Notes: a model not told the origin generated them from the sequence alone. A stretch of DNA of 64,000 bases from Parabacteroides sp. PH5-46 (GCF_029892785.1 NZ_JARXXA010000003.1:248001-312000); one strand, 5' to 3'; shown: positions 53,331 to 62,257, counted from the stretch's first letter. Numbers and translations are program-made.

Positions 53331-54419
53331 ATGAAGAAATTCGGGTTAAAACAGCTGGACTGGTATATAATCAAACAATTCTTGGGAACGTATATCTTTG
53401 CCATAATCTTGATTATATCTATCTCTGTGGTATTTGATATAAATGAGAAGATTGACAAGTTCCTGAAGCCGGAAGTAACTCTGTCGGCTATTATTTTTGA
53501 TTATTACATGAATTTCATTCCTTATTTTGCCAATCTGTTCAGTGCACTGTTTACCTTTATTGCTGTTATCTTTTTTACGTCCAAACTAGCTGATAATTCG
53601 GAGATTATCGCTATGCTTGCCAGTGGAATGAGCTTTAAGAGGCTGATGCTTCCGTATGCTATTTCTGCTGCTATTATAGCCTTGTTTACTTTCATATTAA
53701 ATGCATTTATTATTCCTCCGGCCAATATAACGCGTATTGATTTTCAGAATAAATACATAAAGAATAAAGCTGTAGATTATGCCAACAATGTGCAATTGGA
53801 GGTAGAACCGGGCACTATAGCTTATTTTGGCCGTTACGATGATAAATCAAAGATGGGCTATCGTTTTTCTTTAGAGCATTTTGAAGGCAAACAGTTGGTT
53901 TCCCGCCTTACAGCTACACAAATCAAATATGATACCCTATACCAGTGGCAGGTTATTGACTATATGATTCGTGACTTTGACGGCATGCGCGAATATATCA
54001 GCTCCGGTTCAAGAAAAGACACGACTCTGGCGATTATACCTTCTGACTTTCTTATATCAGTGAATGATTGCGAAACGATGACTACTCCTGAACTGGCCAC
54101 TTATATCAGCCGGCAGAAGAAACGGGGGATTGGTAATATTCAGTCTTTTGAGATTGAGTATCATAAACGCTATGCAGCTATCATGGCAGCTTTCATTCTG
54201 ACGAGTATAGGTGCCTCTTTATCGTCACGAAAAATCAAAGGTGGAATGGGATTGAATATCGGTATCGGACTGGGGCTGAGCTTTTCATACATTTTGTTTA
54301 CGACAGTTACCTCTACATTTGCCATTAATGGCTATGTAAGCCCGATGGTGGCTTCCTGGATCCCGAATATTATATATACCTTCATCGCTATATATTTATA
54401 TCAAAAAGCCCCACGCTAA
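53331..54419 (+). CDS. LptF/LptG family permease (YjgP/YjgQ), lipopolysaccharide export
   Basis: A 362-residue inner-membrane subunit of the Lpt transporter that extracts LPS for delivery to the outer membrane. It begins LDWYIIKQFLGTYIFAII, typical of the family, has three helices in residues 10-120, a periplasmic beta-jellyroll domain (about 135-260, with FSLEHFEGKQLVSRLTATQIKYD) and three C-terminal helices. Its position 4 nt after tgt suggests co-transcription. Whether it is LptF or LptG cannot be settled here. Confidence 0.92.
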   Translation: MKKFGLKQLDWYIIKQFLGTYIFAIILIISISVVFDINEKIDKFLKPEVTLSAIIFDYYMNFIPYFANLFSALFTFIAVIFFTSKLADNSEIIAMLASGMSFKRLMLPYAISAAIIALFTFILNAFIIPPANITRIDFQNKYIKNKAVDYANNVQLEVEPGTIAYFGRYDDKSKMGYRFSLEHFEGKQLVSRLTATQIKYDTLYQWQVIDYMIRDFDGMREYISSGSRKDTTLAIIPSDFLISVNDCETMTTPELATYISRQKKRGIGNIQSFEIEYHKRYAAIMAAFILTSIGASLSSRKIKGGMGLNIGIGLGLSFSYILFTTVTSTFAINGYVSPMVASWIPNIIYTFIAIYLYQKAPR

Positions 54420-54429
54420 GCGTAGGGCT
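54403..54429 (-). terminator. terminator between lptG-like and thioredoxin-like genes
   Basis: AGCCCTACGCT and AGCGTGGGGCT (one mismatch) with a 1-nt gap, followed on the minus strand by TTTTTG. It overlaps the stop codon of the convergent lptG-like gene and may act in both directions. Confidence 0.6.
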
Positions 54430-54456
54430 CTTCCTGAATTTCTTTTTTCCCTTTTA

Positions 54457-54816
54457 TTATAAAAGCACTTCTTTTATTGCTTTTTTGAATTCTAATTTGC
54501 TCATAGTTCCTCTGGCCATTTGAGGCCGTTTGTCTACCGGACAAAACAGCAATGATGGGATACTGCGTATACCTAGTGCTGATGTAAGATCCTCTTCCTT
54601 TTCTGTATTTACTTTGTAGATATTTATTTGTCCGGCATATTCAACAGCTATTTCTTCTAATATGGCTGAAACTTTTTTACTTGGGGCGTACCATTCGGCA
54701 TAGAAATCAACAATACATGGCTTTTTTCCTTCGAATATCCATTCTTCCGGGTGGGCTTCATAATTTGAAACCTTTTGCAGAAAATCAGATTTTGTTAACG
54801 AAATTGCTTTAATCAT
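54457..54816 (-). CDS. thioredoxin-fold protein lacking both active-site cysteines
   Basis: A 119-residue cytosolic protein with a full thioredoxin fold: PCIVDFYAEWYAPSKKVSAILEEIA, INIYKVNTEKEEDLTSALGIRSIPSLLF (cis-Pro after Ile), and the C-terminal helix. The WCGPC motif reads W42-Y-A-P-S46, so neither redox cysteine is present; each can be reached from a Cys codon by one base change. Cys34, four residues into the central strand, is the only nearby thiol. It cannot work as an ordinary thioredoxin; a chaperone or binding role is possible. Confidence 0.9.
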   Translation of the reverse strand: MIKAISLTKSDFLQKVSNYEAHPEEWIFEGKKPCIVDFYAEWYAPSKKVSAILEEIAVEYAGQINIYKVNTEKEEDLTSALGIRSIPSLLFCPVDKRPQMARGTMSKLEFKKAIKEVLL

Positions 54817-54854
54817 GGTAGTCTTATGTCTCTCCTTTTTTACTGCTAAACACG

Positions 54855-54881
54855 AAACCGCCCGGAATCTATCGTCCGGGC
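54855..54881 (-). terminator. hairpin downstream of sodB
   Basis: GCCCGGA and TCCGGGC pair around an 8-nt loop, followed on the minus strand by GGTTTCGTGTTT. A second small hairpin (CCTTTC/GAAAGG, 54893-54908) lies directly after the sodB stop. Confidence 0.55.
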
Positions 54882-54909
54882 AGTGCCTTACACCTTTCTA
54901 GTGAAAGGT

Positions 54910-55485
54910 TTAATATCTCTTATCAACAACTTCCCAGTTGATAATCTTCCATAGCTCTTTCAAATGGTCGGCTCTCCTGTTTTGATAATCAAGATAGTAG
55001 GAGTGCTCCCATACGTCAAATCCTAATATAGGCTTCAAACCTTTGGTTACAGGATTCCCTGCATTTCCTTCTTTTGTGATGGATAGCTTACCGTCTTTAT
55101 CAGCAGCCAGCCAAACCCAGCCTGAACCGAATAATCCAACACCTGCTGCTTCAAATTCTTTCTGGAAGTTCTCAAAAGATCCCCAGGCAGCATCAATAGC
55201 TGAAGCCAGCTTACCGGAAGGCTTACCTCCACCGTTTGGTGAGAATTGTGTAAAATACAAGTTATGGTTCAATACCTGGCCTGCATTATTAAATATACCT
55301 CCATCCGATTCTTTTACAATGGTTTCAAGTTCGGCATTCTCAAACTTTGTACCTGGAATAAGATTATTCAGGTTGTTTACATAAGCCTGAAGGTGCTTTC
55401 CGTGATGGAACTCTATGGTTTGTTTACTGATTATCGGCGCCAAAGCACCTGCCTCGTAGGGTAATTTTACTAATTCGAATTTCAT
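54910..55485 (-). CDS. sodB: superoxide dismutase [Fe/Mn]
   Basis: A 191-residue iron/manganese superoxide dismutase. The start MKFELVKLPYEAGAL is chosen by family length; the open frame extends 23 codons upstream with a hydrophobic LALLLSILLL segment, which is probably chance. Metal ligands are visible: FHHGKHLQAYVNNLN (first His), LNHNLYFTQF (second His), and DVWEHSYYLDYQNRRADHL (Asp and third His). Residues GGGKPSG and LFGSGWVWL are characteristic. It probably serves oxygen tolerance in this anaerobe. Confidence 0.96.
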   Translation of the reverse strand: MKFELVKLPYEAGALAPIISKQTIEFHHGKHLQAYVNNLNNLIPGTKFENAELETIVKESDGGIFNNAGQVLNHNLYFTQFSPNGGGKPSGKLASAIDAAWGSFENFQKEFEAAGVGLFGSGWVWLAADKDGKLSITKEGNAGNPVTKGLKPILGFDVWEHSYYLDYQNRRADHLKELWKIINWEVVDKRY

Positions 55486-55684
55486 AATACTTTCGTTTTT
55501 ATCTGTTATATAATTTGGATTGAGCAACAAAATACTCAGTAATAATGCTAACATATGAATACTGTTAAAATGGTTGTTTTATATTTCTAACATATGTAAG
55601 AGATAAATTGTTCATTCGGATGGCATTTTTTCTTGAAAAATTGATTTTTCAGATCGAGATGACGAATAATATCAAATAACTTTC

Positions 55685-55692
55685 TATTTTTG
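55685..55692 (+). promoter_or_regulatory. possible -7 box of pdaD
   Basis: TATTTTTG fits TAnnTTTG, 40 nt before the pdaD ATG. No good -33 match. Confidence 0.38.
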
Positions 55693-55732
55693 TGCACTTA
55701 AATCATTATTAATTTAGTAAACATATTCGTAG

Positions 55733-56272
55733 ATGGCAAAAAAAGTTGGAAACTTGATTCCAAACACCTTTTTCATAACAAAAGGAAGTGGAGAGTCTGA
55801 CCTGGAGAAACATGCAGGTTCTTATCATATGGCTCTTTATGATGCTGGTATTTCAGATTTCAATATTATGACATATTCGTCTGTTATTCCGGCTACGGCC
55901 CATTTAGCTACTATGGATGAAATAGATCTTCCTCCATTTGGCTCGGAATTGAAAACCATTATGGCAATGTCTCACGGATATCAGGACGAGTTCGTTTCTG
56001 CCGGAGTAGTATATGCCTGGATGTACAAGGACGAAAATTTTGATGAAAAAGTTGGTGGTCTGGTATGTGAGGTGAGCGGTCGCTATCGTATTGAAGAGTT
56101 GGAATCTCGTTTGATACGCGTAATTAACGATCTTCACCAAAAAACATATGGCGATTATTACCTTGGCGAATTAAATTTCATTACAGAAGGTATTACAATT
56201 GAGAAAAGGTACGGTACGGCTCTTGCAGCTTTATGCTTCATAGACTTCCTTGTACCTGAAATAGAGGAATAA
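55733..56272 (+). CDS. pdaD: pyruvoyl-dependent arginine decarboxylase
   Basis: Decarboxylates arginine to agmatine, the start of a polyamine route. The 179-residue proenzyme should self-cleave at the Ser49-Ser50 pair (NIMTYSSVIPA), making a small beta chain and a larger alpha chain with an N-terminal pyruvoyl group. FGSELKTIMAMSHG, AGVVYAWMYKD and CFIDFLVPE match the family. It differs from the PLP-type SpeA used by most proteobacteria. It stands alone between the sodB and rpsP genes. Confidence 0.95.
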   Translation: MAKKVGNLIPNTFFITKGSGESDLEKHAGSYHMALYDAGISDFNIMTYSSVIPATAHLATMDEIDLPPFGSELKTIMAMSHGYQDEFVSAGVVYAWMYKDENFDEKVGGLVCEVSGRYRIEELESRLIRVINDLHQKTYGDYYLGELNFITEGITIEKRYGTALAALCFIDFLVPEIEE

Positions 56273-56299
56273 ATATTTTTTTTAGTTAATTAAATAACT

Positions 56300-56307
56300 T
56301 AACTTTG
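56300..56307 (+). promoter_or_regulatory. possible -7 box of rpsP
   Basis: TAACTTTG fits TAnnTTTG exactly, 40 nt before the rpsP ATG; a T-run sits at the -33 distance (19 nt). Confidence 0.48.
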
Positions 56308-56347
56308 CACCCGCTAATACAAAATAGCTTAAATTAATTATTCAAAC

Positions 56348-56950
56348 ATGGCAACAAAAATTAGATTGCAAAGACACGGTCGTAAAGGTTATGCTTTTTA
56401 TCAGATCGTAGTCGCAGACAGCAGGGCTCCACGAGATGGAAGATTTATTGAAAGGATAGGTTCTTATAATCCGAACACTAATCCTGCTACAATAGATTTG
56501 AATTTCGAAAGAGCTTTGTATTGGTTACAGGTAGGTGCTCAACCTACAGACACAACACGTAGTATTCTTTCAAAAGAAGGTGTTTGCTTAAAGAAACACT
56601 TACTGGAAGGAGTTAAAAAAGGAGCTTTTGATGAAGCAGCAGCCGAATCAAAATTCCAGGCTTGGCTGAAAGACAAGCAACAAATGGCTCAATCTTTGAA
56701 AGAAAAGAATCGTGAAACTGCTAAGGCAGAAGCGAAAGCACGTTTGGATGCTGAAAAAGAAGCAAACAAAGCCAAAGCAGAAGAAGTAGCAAAGAAGAAA
56801 GCAGAAATTGCAGCAACCGAAGCAGCCCAACAGGCTGAAGAAGCACCTGCCGCAGAAGAAGTAGTAGCTGAAGAGGCTCCTGCTGCTGAACCAGTTGCTG
56901 AAGAAGCTCAGGCCGAAGCGCCTGCTGCTACAGAGGAAAAAGCTGAATAA
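56348..56950 (+). CDS. rpsP: 30S ribosomal protein bS16 with long C-terminal tail
   Basis: Small-subunit ribosomal protein. Residues 1-85 are a normal bS16 ([40 protein letters not shown], split here as residues 4-42; [19 protein letters not shown]). The usual length is about 80-90, but this one has 200 residues: from about 105 a Lys/Glu/Ala coiled region ([21 protein letters not shown]) and then an acidic Ala/Pro/Glu tail ([19 protein letters not shown]). Such tails are seen in Bacteroidetes bS16. No rimM or trmD gene adjoins it. A terminator follows. Confidence 0.96.
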   Translation: MATKIRLQRHGRKGYAFYQIVVADSRAPRDGRFIERIGSYNPNTNPATIDLNFERALYWLQVGAQPTDTTRSILSKEGVCLKKHLLEGVKKGAFDEAAAESKFQAWLKDKQQMAQSLKEKNRETAKAEAKARLDAEKEANKAKAEEVAKKKAEIAATEAAQQAEEAPAAEEVVAEEAPAAEPVAEEAQAEAPAATEEKAE

Positions 56951-56973
56951 TAAGGTTTCATTCAAGCTAAAAT

Positions 56974-57005
56974 AAAAAGAGGCATTAAACAATGCCTCTT
57001 TTTTT
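56974..57005 (+). terminator. terminator of rpsP
   Basis: AAAAAGAGGCATT and AATGCCTCTTTTTTT form a perfect stem around AAAC with a T-run. Confidence 0.92.
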
Positions 57006-57123
57006 ATGCCCAATATGTTAAAAAACATATCTGTTTATCCTGATGTGTGCGATAAAACATATAAAAAACCTTGTATGTTGATAAAAAAATGATATATAAT
57101 GCTGAGATAAAATGGTTTTTATC

Positions 57124-57202
57124 TATCTTTGCCACAGTTTTTAAGATATGTGTTTGAATATCTTAGCGAAGAGTTCTCCATATCTTCCCTGAAAATCAGG
57201 GA
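57124..57202 (+). promoter_or_regulatory. promoter and structured leader with mutually exclusive hairpins
   Basis: A -7-like TATCTTTG lies at 57124-57131. The expected leader is about 155 nt. AAGATAT(G) at 57143-57150 can pair with ATATCTT at 57158-57164 or with CATATCTT at 57179-57186, but not both. A separate perfect CCCTGA-AAA-TCAGGG hairpin is at 57187-57201. Confidence 0.45.
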
Positions 57203-57293
57203 TTGGATCGGACGATTAATGGTTTTAAAAACAAATTTGGTATTAGTCTTGTTCTTTGTTCGATTCAATTAGGTTTAATATAAAAATTACATT

Positions 57294-57794
57294 ATGAAGG
57301 TAAAAGCTTATGTTCTCATTGTAACAGTAATGTTGTTAACAATGTCTGCTGCTACAAAAGACGTAAGATTAGTTGAAGGGTTATCTCCAGGTGATCTTGC
57401 TCCGAGAATAGAGTCTTTAGGAAATGAAAGTGATTTTAATTTCCAAAATCATTCGGGCCGTTACACTTTAGTTAATTTCTGGGCAGCTTATGATGCTGAA
57501 TCCAGAGCTCGTAACGTTAGATTCTCGAATGAAGTAAGTAAACTTAGTTCTGAAAAAATTACGTTGTGTTCCATTTCACTAGATGAAAAAGAGTCTGTTT
57601 TTCAAGAAACAGTAAAAATGGACAAGCTAAATGAAACGATGCAGTTTCATGCAGAACACGGTAAAAAATCAGCATTATACAAAAAGTATAATCTGAAAAA
57701 AGGATTAAGAAACTATCTGATTAATGATGAAGGAGTTATTATTGCAACAAATGTTACTCCTAACGAGTTGATTGATGTATTGAAAGAAATTTAA
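57294..57794 (+). CDS. exported TlpA-like thioredoxin-fold protein without CxxC
   Basis: A 166-residue protein with a signal peptide (KVKAYVLIVTVMLLTMSAA). The TlpA/AhpC-like core starts at GDLAPRIESL; LVNFWAAYDAESRARN is the strand-helix where WCxxC normally lies, but the cysteines are Ala64 and Asp67. ITLCSISLDE and NYLINDEGVIIATN follow as in periplasmic thiol-disulfide proteins. It therefore cannot do ordinary disulfide exchange. It is monocistronic, with a structured leader upstream and a bidirectional terminator downstream. Confidence 0.88.
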   Translation: MKVKAYVLIVTVMLLTMSAATKDVRLVEGLSPGDLAPRIESLGNESDFNFQNHSGRYTLVNFWAAYDAESRARNVRFSNEVSKLSSEKITLCSISLDEKESVFQETVKMDKLNETMQFHAEHGKKSALYKKYNLKKGLRNYLINDEGVIIATNVTPNELIDVLKEI

Positions 57795-57813
57795 TCAAGA
57801 TTAGATTAATTGC

Positions 57814-57850
57814 AAAAAAGCCTGTCTCTCATAAAGGGACAGGCTTTTTT
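57814..57850. terminator. bidirectional terminator
   Basis: AAAAAAGCCTGTCTCT and AGGGACAGGCTTTTTT pair around CATAA; A-run on one side and T-run on the other fit termination of both the upstream plus-strand gene and pepP on the minus strand. Confidence 0.92.
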
Positions 57851-57867
57851 ATTTCCACACGATTATG

Positions 57868-59241
57868 TTATCTCAATGATTCTACCTCTTCTGTGCGAAT
57901 CGGTATTTTCTTGCCTAATAAGCGGGCTCCGTTTTCGGTGATCAGGTAATCTTCTTCGTTGCGGATTCCGCTAAAGTCTTTGTAGGTAACTACTTTTTCG
58001 TAGTTTATGAACTCTGTAAACTTGTTTTCGCCTTTCCAGAGGTCGATTAGTTCGGGGATGAAATAGATACCCGGCTCGATGGTCAAGACGAAGCCTGGCT
58101 CCAGTTTGCGTCCCAGGCGGAGCGATTTGCGTCCGAATTGTGTGCTTTTGGGGCGTCCGTCGTATCCTACGTATACTTCGCCCAGATTTTCCATATCGTG
58201 AGTATCCAGACCTAGCATGTGGCCCAGTCCGCAAGGCATGAATAGAGCTGCTGCTCCGGCTTTTACGGCTTCCATCGGGTCACCTTTTACAAAGCCCATC
58301 TCTTTTAAACCTTCCATAATTACCTTGAGGGCAAGGTCGTACACCTCTTCAAACACTACGCCGGGGCGGAGCGCTGCAACAGCTGCTTCGTGAGCGGCGA
58401 CTGAGATGTCGTATATTTCTTTTTGTCGGGTGGTAAATGTAGAATCGGCAGGGATAGTAGACGACATATCTCCGGCATATCCCATTTCTGTTTCTGCTCC
58501 GGCATCAAGCAATAGCATATCTCCGCTTTTTATCATATTGCCATGATAATGGTTATGCAGTGTTTGTCCGTTTATAGTAGCAATGATCGGGAAAGATAGC
58601 TGATAGTTGCTGGCATAGGCTACTTCGGCTACTGCTGCGGCAACTTCACTTTCGTATATACCCGGACGAACCATCCGCATGGCTGTCAGGTGCATATCGG
58701 CAGTTACGGTACAGGCTTTCTCTAGCTCTACTATTTCTTCTTCGGTTTTGTAATTACGTTGATTAACAACCCCTAAGATAAAGGGTACGGAAGGCTTTTC
58801 TGTTCCCGGGAAGATACCGAGCCAGCTAAGGAGTTTCACCTGATGCTCAGCTCTGTAAGTGGGAAGATAGTGAATAGCTTGCTTCTTCTGTTGGGCATTT
58901 TTTAGGTATTCTTCTATTTCTTTTGCCGGACGAATATCCGTGATACCTATGCTTTCGCCTTTTTCTTTTAGAGTAGGTTGTGTTCCCATCCACACAATAG
59001 AGTCGATGGTAAGCTCGTCGCCAAAGACTATTTCTTTGTCGTTATCAATATCAATAATGGCATTTAATCCTGCATACGGCAGGCCGAAGAAATACAGGAA
59101 TGTAGAGTCCTGGCGGAAGTGGTAGGTGTTATCCGCATAATTCATTCCCGACTCATCATTCCCTAAAAACAATAACAGACCTGATCCCAATGTCTGTTTC
59201 AATTTAGCCCGGCGGGCGATATACGTTTTTTTGTTAAACAT
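57868..59241 (-). CDS. pepP: Xaa-Pro aminopeptidase (M24B)
   Basis: A 457-residue cytosolic metallopeptidase that removes N-terminal residues preceding proline. The N-terminal AMP_N domain (about 1-140, with FLYFFGLP) precedes the pita-bread catalytic domain. The five metal ligands are visible: LLLDAGAETEMGYAGDMSSTIP (two Asp), CGLGHMLGLDTHD (His), VLTIEPGIYF (Glu) and GIRNEEDYLIT (Glu). It is divergent from gyrA, with palindromic array B between them. Confidence 0.95.
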   Translation of the reverse strand: MFNKKTYIARRAKLKQTLGSGLLLFLGNDESGMNYADNTYHFRQDSTFLYFFGLPYAGLNAIIDIDNDKEIVFGDELTIDSIVWMGTQPTLKEKGESIGITDIRPAKEIEEYLKNAQQKKQAIHYLPTYRAEHQVKLLSWLGIFPGTEKPSVPFILGVVNQRNYKTEEEIVELEKACTVTADMHLTAMRMVRPGIYESEVAAAVAEVAYASNYQLSFPIIATINGQTLHNHYHGNMIKSGDMLLLDAGAETEMGYAGDMSSTIPADSTFTTRQKEIYDISVAAHEAAVAALRPGVVFEEVYDLALKVIMEGLKEMGFVKGDPMEAVKAGAAALFMPCGLGHMLGLDTHDMENLGEVYVGYDGRPKSTQFGRKSLRLGRKLEPGFVLTIEPGIYFIPELIDLWKGENKFTEFINYEKVVTYKDFSGIRNEEDYLITENGARLLGKKIPIRTEEVESLR

Positions 59242-59638
59242 AAATACTGTATTTTATTTTAATGCTACCAAAGATAGAAAAAGATTGGCATTCACCCTAA
59301 TGTCTTCCGAAAAATAGTATCTTAAAAGTCCCACAACTGTAGAACACATGTTCAACATATGTAGAACATGAATTCAACAGTTGTTGAACATGTGTTCTAC
59401 ATATGTGGGATTTCAATTCTGTAGATACTGAAAGACTTTCTGAACTCTGTGATGCCCCTTAATAATATCGGTGAAATAAACCTTTAAAAACCGTGATAGT
59501 CTAAGTACTTTAAAAGCGTTATAAGTGAAAAAATATGACTGGAAAATCTTTCGTAGTATGCGGAAAAGCCTTACCTTAGTGGACTTTTTCGAGCAAAAAG
59601 CGAGCAAAGAGATTGAGTGTATTAAATATAAAAACTAA
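59242..59638. other. 397-bp divergent intergenic region pepP / gyrA
   Basis: It holds the 88-bp array B (59326-59413) and about 225 bp upstream of gyrA in which no clear TAnnTTTG box or gene is visible. Confidence 0.7.
59326..59413. repeat. array B: eight alternating 11-nt words (88 bp), same word and caps as array A
   Basis: The stretch divides exactly into eight 11-mers on alternating strands. Read outward: TTGTGGGACTT, CTGTAGAACAC, ATGTTGAACAT, ATGTAGAACAT, CTGTTGAATTC, TTGTTGAACAT, ATGTAGAACAC, ATGTGGGATTT. Inner words fit NTGTWGAAYWY and the two outer words are the TGTGGGA cap, as at 11407-11494, with the same count and total length but a different order of variants. Confidence 0.92.
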
Positions 59639-62257
59639 ATGGTTGATCAAGACAGAATTATAAAGATTAACATCGAGGAGGAAATGAAGTCTGCGTACAT
59701 TGATTATTCAATGTCCGTTATTGTTTCACGCGCCCTTCCGGATGTTAGGGATGGTTTTAAACCTGTTCATCGTCGCGTGTTATTTGGAATGAATGAGTTG
59801 GGAAACACATCCGACAAACCTTATAAGAAATCTGCGAGAATTGTTGGTGAAGTTTTAGGTAAATATCACCCACACGGTGATTCTTCAGTTTATTTTGCCA
59901 TGGTACGTATGGCCCAGAAATGGTCGTTACGTTATCCCTTGGTAGACGGGCAGGGTAACTTTGGGTCGGTAGACGGCGACAGCCCTGCAGCAATGCGTTA
60001 TACAGAGGCTCGTTTGAGCAAGTTGGCCGAAGAAATGCTTCGGGATATAGACAAGGATACGGTCGACTTCCAGTTTAACTTCGATGATACATTGAAGGAG
60101 CCTACCGTATTGCCAACCCGCTTGCCCAACCTCCTTATCAATGGAGCTTCGGGTATTGCCGTAGGTATGGCTACCAACATGCCGCCTCACAATATGAGCG
60201 AAGTACTTGATGGCTGTATTGCTTATATAGACTGTAAGGGTGATATCGAGATAGAAGGCCTGATGCAGTATGTAAAAGCACCGGATTTTCCAACGGGAGC
60301 TACCATATATGGCTATGCCGGCGTAAAGGAAGCTTTTGAAACAGGAAGGGGACGTATTATCCTTCGCGGAAAAGCGGAAATAGAGGTGGAAAATAATCAC
60401 GAAAAAATTATTATTTCCGAAATTCCGTACCTGGTAAATAAAGCCGAACTAATCAAGTATATAGCCGACCTGGTAAATGATAAACGCATAGAAGGTATAT
60501 CGAACGTAAACGATGAGTCAGACCGTCACGGGATGCGTATCGTTGTTGATATAAAGAGGGATGCCAACTCGTCTGTTGTACTGAATAAGCTCTATAAGAT
60601 GACAGCTTTGCAGTCATCCTTTAGTGTGAATAATATTGCATTGGTAAACGGTCGTCCGCAACAGCTGAATCTAAAACAGTTGATCGGACTGTTTGTAGAG
60701 CACAGAAAAGATGTTGTTACCCGCCGTACCAAATATGAACTGAGAAAGGCAGAAGAAAGAGCTCATATACTGGAAGGACTTATCATTGCTTCAGATAATA
60801 TAGATGAAGTAATAGCTATTATCAAAGCCTCTAAAAGTCCGCAGGAAGCAATCACCAATCTTATGGAGCGCTTCAGCCTGACGGATATACAGGCCCGGGC
60901 TATTGTAGAAATGCGCTTGCGCCAGTTAACAGGACTGGAACAAGATAAGCTACGTGCCGAATATGAAGAGATTGCCAAATTGATTGCCCATTTGAAAGAA
61001 ATACTTGAAAATGAAGAGCTTTTGATGCAAGTAATCAAAGACGAATTCCTGGAAATAAAAGAAAAATACGGAGATAATCGTAAGACAGATATCATATATG
61101 CTTCCGAAGAAATGAATCCGGAAGACTTCTATGCTGATGATGAGATGATTATCACTATTTCGCACATGGGATACATTAAGCGTACCCCGTTGAGCGAGTT
61201 CCGGGCACAAGGTCGCGGTGGAGTAGGGGCGAAAGGTTCGGAAACCCGTGATGAAGATTTCGTAGAGTATATTTACCCAGCCTCCATGCATGCTACCTTG
61301 TTGATCTTTACAGCAAAAGGTAAGTGTTACTGGCTGAAAGTCTACGAGATACCGGAAGGTGCCAAAAATGCGAAAGGACGTGCTATACAGAACCTGTTGA
61401 ACATAGAACCGGATGATAAGGTAAATGCCTTTATCCGTGTGAAAAGGCTGAAGACAGACACCGAATTTATCAATTCGCATTACCTGTTGTTCTGTACAAG
61501 AAAAGGTATTGTAAAGAAAACATTGCTTGAAGCCTATTCCCGTCCTCGCCAGAATGGTGTGAATGCCATAACCTTGCACGAGGATGACGGACTGGTAAAT
61601 GTACGTATGACGAACGGCAACAATGAGGTGATCATTGCCAACCGTAACGGACGGGCCATCCGTTTCCACGAAAGCGCCGTGCGTGTAATGGGACGTACAG
61701 CTGCCGGAGTACGCGGTATGCGACTAGATGATGATCCGCTAGATGAAGTAGTAGGTATGATTTGCGTGAAAGACAAGGAAGAAGAAACAATACTGGTTGT
61801 TTCGGAACAAGGTTATGGAAAGCGCTCTCATATAGATGATTACCGTATTACCAACAGAGGTGGTAAGGGTGTGAAAACCATCAATATCACGGATAAAACA
61901 GGTAAACTGGTTACTATTAAGACTGTAACGGAACAAAACGATGTCATGATTATAAATAAATCAGGCATAGCGATCCGTATGAAAGTAGTTGATATCAATG
62001 TCATTGGCCGTGCCACTCAGGGAGTTCGTTTGATTAACTTGGGTAAACGTCATGATGAAATTGCATCTGTTTGCAAGGTATTATCTGAAGAAGAGGAAAT
62101 AATTGTTGAACAAAAAGCAGAAGACGAAGCTATTTCAAACCGGAATAGTATAAATCCGGAAGCTGCTGCTGACCCAAACTTTGAAATATTGCAACAAGAT
62201 GATGAAGATACATCAGAGAAGGATATTGATGATGTAGAAGATAATTCTGAAGAGTAA
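59639..62257 (+). CDS. gyrA: DNA gyrase subunit A
   Basis: An 872-residue type II topoisomerase subunit that cuts and rejoins DNA during negative supercoiling. The active-site Tyr is Tyr121 (MRYTEARL). The quinolone-resistance region reads [17 protein letters not shown], with Ser at the usual position. The C-terminal beta-pinwheel begins near residue 510 and carries the GyrA box [10 protein letters not shown]; an acidic tail ([19 protein letters not shown]) ends the protein. The next gene starts 41 nt downstream and may be co-transcribed. Confidence 0.98.
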   Translation: MVDQDRIIKINIEEEMKSAYIDYSMSVIVSRALPDVRDGFKPVHRRVLFGMNELGNTSDKPYKKSARIVGEVLGKYHPHGDSSVYFAMVRMAQKWSLRYPLVDGQGNFGSVDGDSPAAMRYTEARLSKLAEEMLRDIDKDTVDFQFNFDDTLKEPTVLPTRLPNLLINGASGIAVGMATNMPPHNMSEVLDGCIAYIDCKGDIEIEGLMQYVKAPDFPTGATIYGYAGVKEAFETGRGRIILRGKAEIEVENNHEKIIISEIPYLVNKAELIKYIADLVNDKRIEGISNVNDESDRHGMRIVVDIKRDANSSVVLNKLYKMTALQSSFSVNNIALVNGRPQQLNLKQLIGLFVEHRKDVVTRRTKYELRKAEERAHILEGLIIASDNIDEVIAIIKASKSPQEAITNLMERFSLTDIQARAIVEMRLRQLTGLEQDKLRAEYEEIAKLIAHLKEILENEELLMQVIKDEFLEIKEKYGDNRKTDIIYASEEMNPEDFYADDEMIITISHMGYIKRTPLSEFRAQGRGGVGAKGSETRDEDFVEYIYPASMHATLLIFTAKGKCYWLKVYEIPEGAKNAKGRAIQNLLNIEPDDKVNAFIRVKRLKTDTEFINSHYLLFCTRKGIVKKTLLEAYSRPRQNGVNAITLHEDDGLVNVRMTNGNNEVIIANRNGRAIRFHESAVRVMGRTAAGVRGMRLDDDPLDEVVGMICVKDKEEETILVVSEQGYGKRSHIDDYRITNRGGKGVKTINITDKTGKLVTIKTVTEQNDVMIINKSGIAIRMKVVDINVIGRATQGVRLINLGKRHDEIASVCKVLSEEEEIIVEQKAEDEAISNRNSINPEAAADPNFEILQQDDEDTSEKDIDDVEDNSEE

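Noticed and set aside
55486-55554. Signal-peptide-like extension of superoxide dismutase
   Set aside because: The hydrophobic stretch is in frame but the family starts at MKFELVKLPY, and no charged N-terminus or cleavage site is evident; noted as a possible but unlikely exported form.
11407-59413. Recombinase-driven invertible switch between arrays A and B
   Set aside because: No invertase or integrase gene is present, and inversion between them would flip 48 kb containing many housekeeping genes; nothing in the sequence supports this.
59870-59925. Quinolone-resistance mutation in gyrA
   Set aside because: The region reads [10 protein letters not shown] with the usual Ser; no substitution expected to give resistance is visible.
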